From Alphaproteobacteria bacterium (GTDB lineage Bacteria; Pseudomonadota; Alphaproteobacteria; Rhizobiales; Rhizobiaceae): a DNA stretch of 9,018 nt. A program made the position numbers and the translations under genes. The notes below the pieces were generated by a model. It ran no database searches and had not been told where the DNA came from. It was given only the letters and a program-made list of their open reading frames with translations. The stretch spans positions 1 to 9,018 of the forward strand of contig JAUIBM010000087.1 in the NCBI GenBank assembly GCA_030428345.1, read 5' to 3'. Below are positions 5,270-9,018 of the stretch, piece after piece (the first letter of the stretch is position 1; every line of letters starts with the position of its first letter).

Positions 5270-8255
5270 GCAGCCTCTCCCCTTGCGGATCGATGAAATG
5301 CGGCGAGCATATCTCGACCTCGATGTCCTTGCCGCGAACCAGGTCGACCGCGCGGACCCTTTCGCCATGTCGCGACGGCCCACGCCGAATGAAGCCAATG
5401 CCGATCGAATGGCCAAAGGTCGGCGACCAGCCCACCGACGTCATCCAGCCCTGGTCGTTCCCGGTCGAGGCTTCCTCGCCCAATCCGATGAAATGCGCGC
5501 CGGCGGTCAGTTCCTCGGCGGCGTTCACCGCCTTGAACCCGGCCAGCACCATGCGGTCTTCCGCCTGCAGGGCCGGCCTCTGGCTCATCACCTTGCCGAT
5601 GCAGTCCTTCCTGGGCGAGATCATCCGGGCCATGCCGAGATCGCCGGCGGTGGTCTGGCCGTTCAGTTCATTGCCGGTCAGGTGCCCCTTTTCAAGCCGC
5701 AGGATGTTTAGGGCTTCCAGGCCATAGGGCACGATCGAGAATTGCTTGCCGGCCTGCGCGATCGCCCGCGCCAGCGCGTCGCCATAACTCGCCGGCACCG
5801 CGATCTCATAGGCGAACTCACCCGAGAAGGAGATGCGAAATAGCCGCGCCTCCACCCCGCCGCACACGGTCAGCGCGGCGCAGGCCATGAACGGGAAGGC
5901 CTCATTGGAAATGTCGAATTCCTCGTCGACGATCTTTCGCAGGACCTCGCGCGAACTGGGCCCCGCGACCGCGAATTGCGCCCAGCGATCCGTGACCGAA
6001 ACCATGTGCACATCGAGCTCGGGCCAATGCACCTGCGAGCAATAATCCAGATGCTCCATCACCTTGCCGGCATTTGCCGTGGTGGTGGTGATGACGAAGT
6101 GATTTTCGCCAAGCCGCGCTGCGGTTCCGTCATCCATGACGAAACCGTCTTCGCGCAGCATCAGCCCATAGCGCACCCGGCCCACAGGCAGGGTGGACAT
6201 CATGTTGGTGTAGACTCGATCAAGAAAGAGGCCGGCGTCGCGGCCCTTGATATCGATCTTGCCGAGGGTTGAAACGTCGCAGAAGCCGACCGATTTGCGC
6301 ACGGCCAGCGCTTCCCGATCGACGCTCTGGCGCCAGGTCTTCTCGCCCTTGAGCGCGAACCATTCCGGCCGCAGCCACAAACCGGCCTCGACGAAGGAAG
6401 CGCCCTGCTCCACGGCCCAGTCATGCGACGGGGTCAGCCGCAACGGCCGGTATTCCTTGCCGCGCGCCCTGCCTGCGAAAGCGGACAGCGCCACCGGCGT
6501 ATAGGGCGGGCGAAACACCGTCGTCCCCGTTTCGGCGATGGATTTGCCCGTGAGCTCCGCCATGATCGCCAAGGCAGGCACATTCGAGGTCTTGCCCTGG
6601 TCGGTCGCCATGCCAAGCGTCGTGTAGCGCTTCATGTGCTCAACGGAGCGAAAGCCCTCGCGCTCCGAAATGGCGATATCCTTGACGCTCACATCGTTCT
6701 GCAGATCGACAAAGGCGCGCGCCTTCGATTCGGCCACATGCCAGAAAGGCGAGATCGAATAGGGCGCGTCCTCGCTGTCGGGAATGGCGATTTGCGACTG
6801 ACCGAGCGAAAGATCGTTGAGCACGCGCATCGCAGCTTCCGTGCCCTGTGCCAGAGCGCCATGGGTGGAAAACGCGCCATTGGCCGCCCCGACCGCGATC
6901 ATGCCGGAAGGCATCTCGGCGCCGGGCACGAATGCCGCGATGCGCTCGTTCCAGACCGGATTGTTGCGGCGGTGGCAAGTGAGATGAACCAGCGGGTTCC
7001 AGCCGCCCGATACCGCCACGATGTCGGCGTCCAGCCTCACGGTGCGGCCATTGGCGTTGAGAAATTCAACGCTCTCCACGCTCCTTACCCCTTTCACGTC
7101 GGTGACGCGAGCCCGGGTAAAAACGGGCGTGTCGCCTGTCATCTCCCGAACGATACCAACTTCCTCGCTAGCGCGCGGATCGATGATCGCCTCGACGTCG
7201 ACGCCTGCTGCGATCAGATCGCGCGCGGTGCGCCACCCATCGTCATTATTGGTGAAGACGATGGCCGACTTGCCCGGCGCGACCGCATGGCGGTTGACAT
7301 AGCTGCGAACTGCGGAAGCCAGCATCACGCCCGGCCGGTCATTGTTGCCAAAGGCGATCGGGCGTTCGATGGCGCCGGCGGCAAGGATCGTCCGCTTCGC
7401 CTGGATGCGCCAAAGGCGTTGGCGCGGCAGATGGGCCGGCGGCGAGGCGAGGTGATCGCTGACCTTCTCCAGGGCCGCGTAGTCGCCGCCATCATAGGCG
7501 GCAAAAACGGTGGTGCGGGTCAGCAGGCGGACATTCTTCATGCCCGCCAGATCGCCGGCCACTCTCTCGGCCCATTCATGGCCCGGTATGCGGGCAATCT
7601 CGGCGCGTTCGGCGTTGAGCCGTCCACCGGGGCGAAAATCCTCGTCCGCCAGGATGACCCGCGCCCCGGCCCGCGCCGCCACCAGCGCCGCCTGCAAGCC
7701 GGCAGGTCCGGCGCCGATGACCAGCAGGTCGCAATGCGCCCAAGCCTTTTCATAGCTATCGGGGTCCGGCTTGCCGGCGAGCCGGCCGAGGCCGGCTGCG
7801 CGGCGGATCAGGGGTTCATACAGCTTCTCCCAGAACGCCGCCGGCCACATGAAGGTCTTGTAGTAGAAGCCGGCTCCCAGAAACGCGGCGAAACGGTCGT
7901 TTACGGCCATCAGGTCGAAGGCCAGGCTGGGAAAGCGGTTCTGGCTGCGCGCCGTCAGCCCGTCGTAGAGCTCGGCGACCGTGGCGCGCGTATTGGGATC
8001 GCGCCGCGCCCCCACGCCGATCTCCATCAGGGCATTGGGTTCTTCCGGTCCCGCCCCGAACACCCCGCGCGGGCGATGATATTTGAACGAGCGCCCGACC
8101 AACCGCACGCTATTGGCGAGCAGCGCGGAGGCCAAAGTGTCGCCCTGGTGGCCGCGATAGCGCCGTCCGTCGAATGTGAACGACAGCGTGATGTCCCGCT
8201 CGATCAGGCCACCCGAGGAAAGGCGGTTTGACTGCGCCGACTTGCCGCCGCTCAT
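5262..8255 (-). CDS. soxA: Sarcosine oxidase-family alpha subunit (SoxA), NAD- and folate-binding
   Basis: Large subunit, 997 residues, the normal size for heterotetrameric sarcosine oxidase alpha. Residues about 20-105 form the ferredoxin-like N-terminal domain (GDTLASALLAN at 38-48, SFKYHRPRG at 56-64) and contain no cysteine, so no 2Fe-2S cluster is expected, as in the known family. A dinucleotide-binding Rossmann domain follows with GAGPAG (181-186), later ILAAGAIERP (290-299) and SGGWNP (416-421). From GTTVFRPPYTPV (577-588) onward comes the GcvT/aminomethyltransferase-like domain, with GKIDIKGRDAG (665-675) and DGFVMDDG (703-710); in the family this part binds tetrahydrofolate and captures the methyl carbon as 5,10-methylene-THF. 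The ATG at 8255 overlaps the soxD stop (ATGA) and has GGAGG about 8 nt upstream; the frame extends further upstream but only through soxD. No truncation seen. Related N-methylglutamate dehydrogenase subunit C has the same architecture, so the substrate is open. Confidence 0.95.
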   Translation of the reverse strand: MSGGKSAQSNRLSSGGLIERDITLSFTFDGRRYRGHQGDTLASALLANSVRLVGRSFKYHRPRGVFGAGPEEPNALMEIGVGARRDPNTRATVAELYDGLTARSQNRFPSLAFDLMAVNDRFAAFLGAGFYYKTFMWPAAFWEKLYEPLIRRAAGLGRLAGKPDPDSYEKAWAHCDLLVIGAGPAGLQAALVAARAGARVILADEDFRPGGRLNAERAEIARIPGHEWAERVAGDLAGMKNVRLLTRTTVFAAYDGGDYAALEKVSDHLASPPAHLPRQRLWRIQAKRTILAAGAIERPIAFGNNDRPGVMLASAVRSYVNRHAVAPGKSAIVFTNNDDGWRTARDLIAAGVDVEAIIDPRASEEVGIVREMTGDTPVFTRARVTDVKGVRSVESVEFLNANGRTVRLDADIVAVSGGWNPLVHLTCHRRNNPVWNERIAAFVPGAEMPSGMIAVGAANGAFSTHGALAQGTEAAMRVLNDLSLGQSQIAIPDSEDAPYSISPFWHVAESKARAFVDLQNDVSVKDIAISEREGFRSVEHMKRYTTLGMATDQGKTSNVPALAIMAELTGKSIAETGTTVFRPPYTPVALSAFAGRARGKEYRPLRLTPSHDWAVEQGASFVEAGLWLRPEWFALKGEKTWRQSVDREALAVRKSVGFCDVSTLGKIDIKGRDAGLFLDRVYTNMMSTLPVGRVRYGLMLREDGFVMDDGTAARLGENHFVITTTTANAGKVMEHLDYCSQVHWPELDVHMVSVTDRWAQFAVAGPSSREVLRKIVDEEFDISNEAFPFMACAALTVCGGVEARLFRISFSGEFAYEIAVPASYGDALARAIAQAGKQFSIVPYGLEALNILRLEKGHLTGNELNGQTTAGDLGMARMISPRKDCIGKVMSQRPALQAEDRMVLAGFKAVNAAEELTAGAHFIGLGEEASTGNDQGWMTSVGWSPTFGHSIGIGFIRRGPSRHGERVRAVDLVRGKDIEVEICSPHFIDPQGERLRA

Positions 8256-8539
8256 GCGCCGACCTCCCCGACTTTGCGGCGGAACGCACTCGCGGCGACG
8301 GCGCCGCGCACCGCATGCGTCAGCGTGTTTCGCTCGACGACGATCCAGGCGCGGCAACCGCTCTCATGATACCAGTGCTCGAAATGCCAGCCCGCCGGAT
8401 TGGTGCGCAGATGCACGAATTCATGGAAGGCGCGAGCCGCGTCGGGATCGTCCGCATCGGGCCGCTTGACGGTCGCATCGCCGCGATAGACGAATTCGCT
8501 GATGTCTCTTTCGCCGCAATATGGGCAGGGCAGGCGCAT
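8252..8539 (-). CDS. soxD: Sarcosine oxidase-family delta subunit (SoxD), zinc-binding
   Basis: Small cytoplasmic subunit of the heterotetrameric enzyme, 95 residues, as expected for SoxD. In the structurally known family a single structural zinc is held by three cysteines and one histidine. Here CPYC supplies C5 and C8, and the later segment HWYHESGC supplies H58 and C62, at the same spacing. The segment RTNPAGWHFEHWYH (45-58) corresponds to the family's conserved RxNPxG region, and the following CRAWIVVERNT (62-72) differs from the classic sarcosine oxidase version I recall, pointing to a paralogous branch. ATG at 8539 is chosen over the adjacent GTG at 8542 because AGGAG is 5 nt before the ATG but only 2 nt before the GTG. 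It sits between soxB (8-nt gap) and soxA (4-nt overlap). Confidence 0.93.
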   Translation of the reverse strand: MRLPCPYCGERDISEFVYRGDATVKRPDADDPDAARAFHEFVHLRTNPAGWHFEHWYHESGCRAWIVVERNTLTHAVRGAVAASAFRRKVGEVGA

Positions 8540-8544
8540 CACGT

Positions 8545-8549
8545 CTCCT
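8545..8549 (-). promoter_or_regulatory. Ribosome binding site of soxD, overlapping the soxB stop codon
   Basis: AGGAG on the minus strand shares its first bases with the soxB TAG stop and lies 5 nt before the soxD ATG. It favours ATG 8539 as the start and indicates coupled translation of soxB and soxD. Confidence 0.75.
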
Positions 8550-9018
8550 AATGCAGGTTAGGCTGGGCGCCCGTGCTTTCTTCGTCGATCACGTGACCGG
8601 TCTCGAAGCGGTCGAGCCGGTACTTGGTGGCGACTCTGTGCGGCTCGTCCTTTGCGATCAGATGCGCGAAGGTGAACCCGGATGCCGGCGTCGCCTTGAA
8701 GCCGCCATAGCACCAGCCGCAATTGAGATAGAGGCCTTCGACCGGCGTCTTGTCGATGATCGGCGAACCATCCATCGACATGTCCATCACCCCGCCCCAA
8801 GAGCGCAGCACCCGGGCGCGGCCGATCGTCGGCATCATCGACATGCCGGCTTCGGCGACATGCTCGACCATCGGCAGATTGCCGCGCTGGGCGTAGGAAT
8901 TGTAGCCGTCGAGATCGCCGCCGAACACCAGCCCGCCCTTGTCGGACTGGGAAATGTAGAAATGGCCGACGCCGAAGGTCACGACGCCGGGAATGAACGG
9001 CTTGAGCCCCTCGGTGAC
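8548..9018 (-). CDS. soxB: Sarcosine oxidase-family beta subunit (SoxB), partial, N-terminus beyond window
   Basis: This is the C-terminal 156 residues of the flavin-bearing catalytic subunit; full-length members are about 405-420 residues, so roughly 250-260 residues, including the dinucleotide-binding and covalent-flavin regions, lie outside the window. The frame is open through position 9018. Family text includes HFYISQSDKGGLVFGG, then RVLRSWGGVMDMSMDGSP, the flavin-side motif LNCGWCYGGFKATPASG, and near the end DRFETGHVIDE. In known enzymes SoxB oxidises the N-methyl amine, passing electrons between covalent FMN and FAD to oxygen. The GWCYGGFKATPASG form differs from the GWGTGGFKGTPGAG form I associate with classic sarcosine oxidase, suggesting a paralogous group with another substrate, though this is from memory. 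The stop (TAG) merges with the soxD ribosome binding site. Confidence 0.93.
   Translation of the reverse strand, partial: VTEGLKPFIPGVVTFGVGHFYISQSDKGGLVFGGDLDGYNSYAQRGNLPMVEHVAEAGMSMMPTIGRARVLRSWGGVMDMSMDGSPIIDKTPVEGLYLNCGWCYGGFKATPASGFTFAHLIAKDEPHRVATKYRLDRFETGHVIDEESTGAQPNLH

Noticed and set aside
4821..5711. A 296-codon open frame on the plus strand spanning the soxG/soxA junction
   Set aside because: It crosses a well-defined operon junction and its product resembles nothing known.
6423..8231. A 602-codon open frame on the plus strand, antisense to soxA
   Set aside because: The translation is rich in Arg, His, Asp and Gly with no recognisable domain, and it lies fully opposite a well-supported SoxA; long antisense frames are expected in high-GC coding DNA.
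8253..8357. Longer N-terminus for soxA beginning at 8357
   Set aside because: The added residues lie within soxD in another frame and do not resemble SoxA; ATG 8255 has a good ribosome binding site and the ATGA overlap.
5262..9018. Assignment as the N-methylglutamate dehydrogenase operon mgdABCD
   Set aside because: Same architecture, but no mgsABC glutamine-amidotransferase or glutamate-synthase-like genes are in view; kept as an alternative and not as the call.

Overview
The window reads as one tightly packed, high-GC accessory or catabolic locus from an alphaproteobacterium, most likely a Hyphomicrobiales/Rhizobiales-type genome. This is judged from GC-rich codon choice, gene families and operon style; no rRNA or other phylogenetic marker is present. 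All nine genes lie on the minus strand, so transcription runs from right (9018) to left (1).

In transcription order, the first part is a soxBDAG-type operon for a heterotetrameric sarcosine-oxidase-family enzyme: soxB (3' part only, 8548-9018), soxD (8252-8539), soxA (5262-8255) and soxG (4676-5269). A bacterial cytochrome P450 (3453-4679) follows directly, and its TTG start overlaps the soxG stop by 4 nt. After the only real intergenic gap (104 nt, 3349-3452) comes a branched-chain-amino-acid-type (HAAT/Liv) ABC importer: permeases livH (2473-3348) and livM (1389-2468), then ATPases livG (622-1392) and livF (1-625, C-terminus cut by the window edge). No periplasmic substrate-binding protein is in view.

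In the known family, SoxBDAG oxidatively demethylates a secondary N-methyl amine at flavin in SoxB and passes the one-carbon unit to tetrahydrofolate in the C-terminal domain of SoxA. The arrangement suggests a pathway in which the Liv transporter imports an amino-acid-like or aromatic N-methylated compound and the P450 and the Sox-like enzyme act on it in sequence, for example by P450 hydroxylation or demethylation before or after flavin-dependent N-demethylation. The substrate cannot be read from the sequence, and sarcosine is only the default guess. The P450 coupled to the sox operon, with alanine at the usual catalytic threonine position, is the most unusual element.

No tRNA, rRNA, CRISPR array, insertion sequence or clear rho-independent terminator was seen. 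Except for 3349-3452 the window is essentially all coding.
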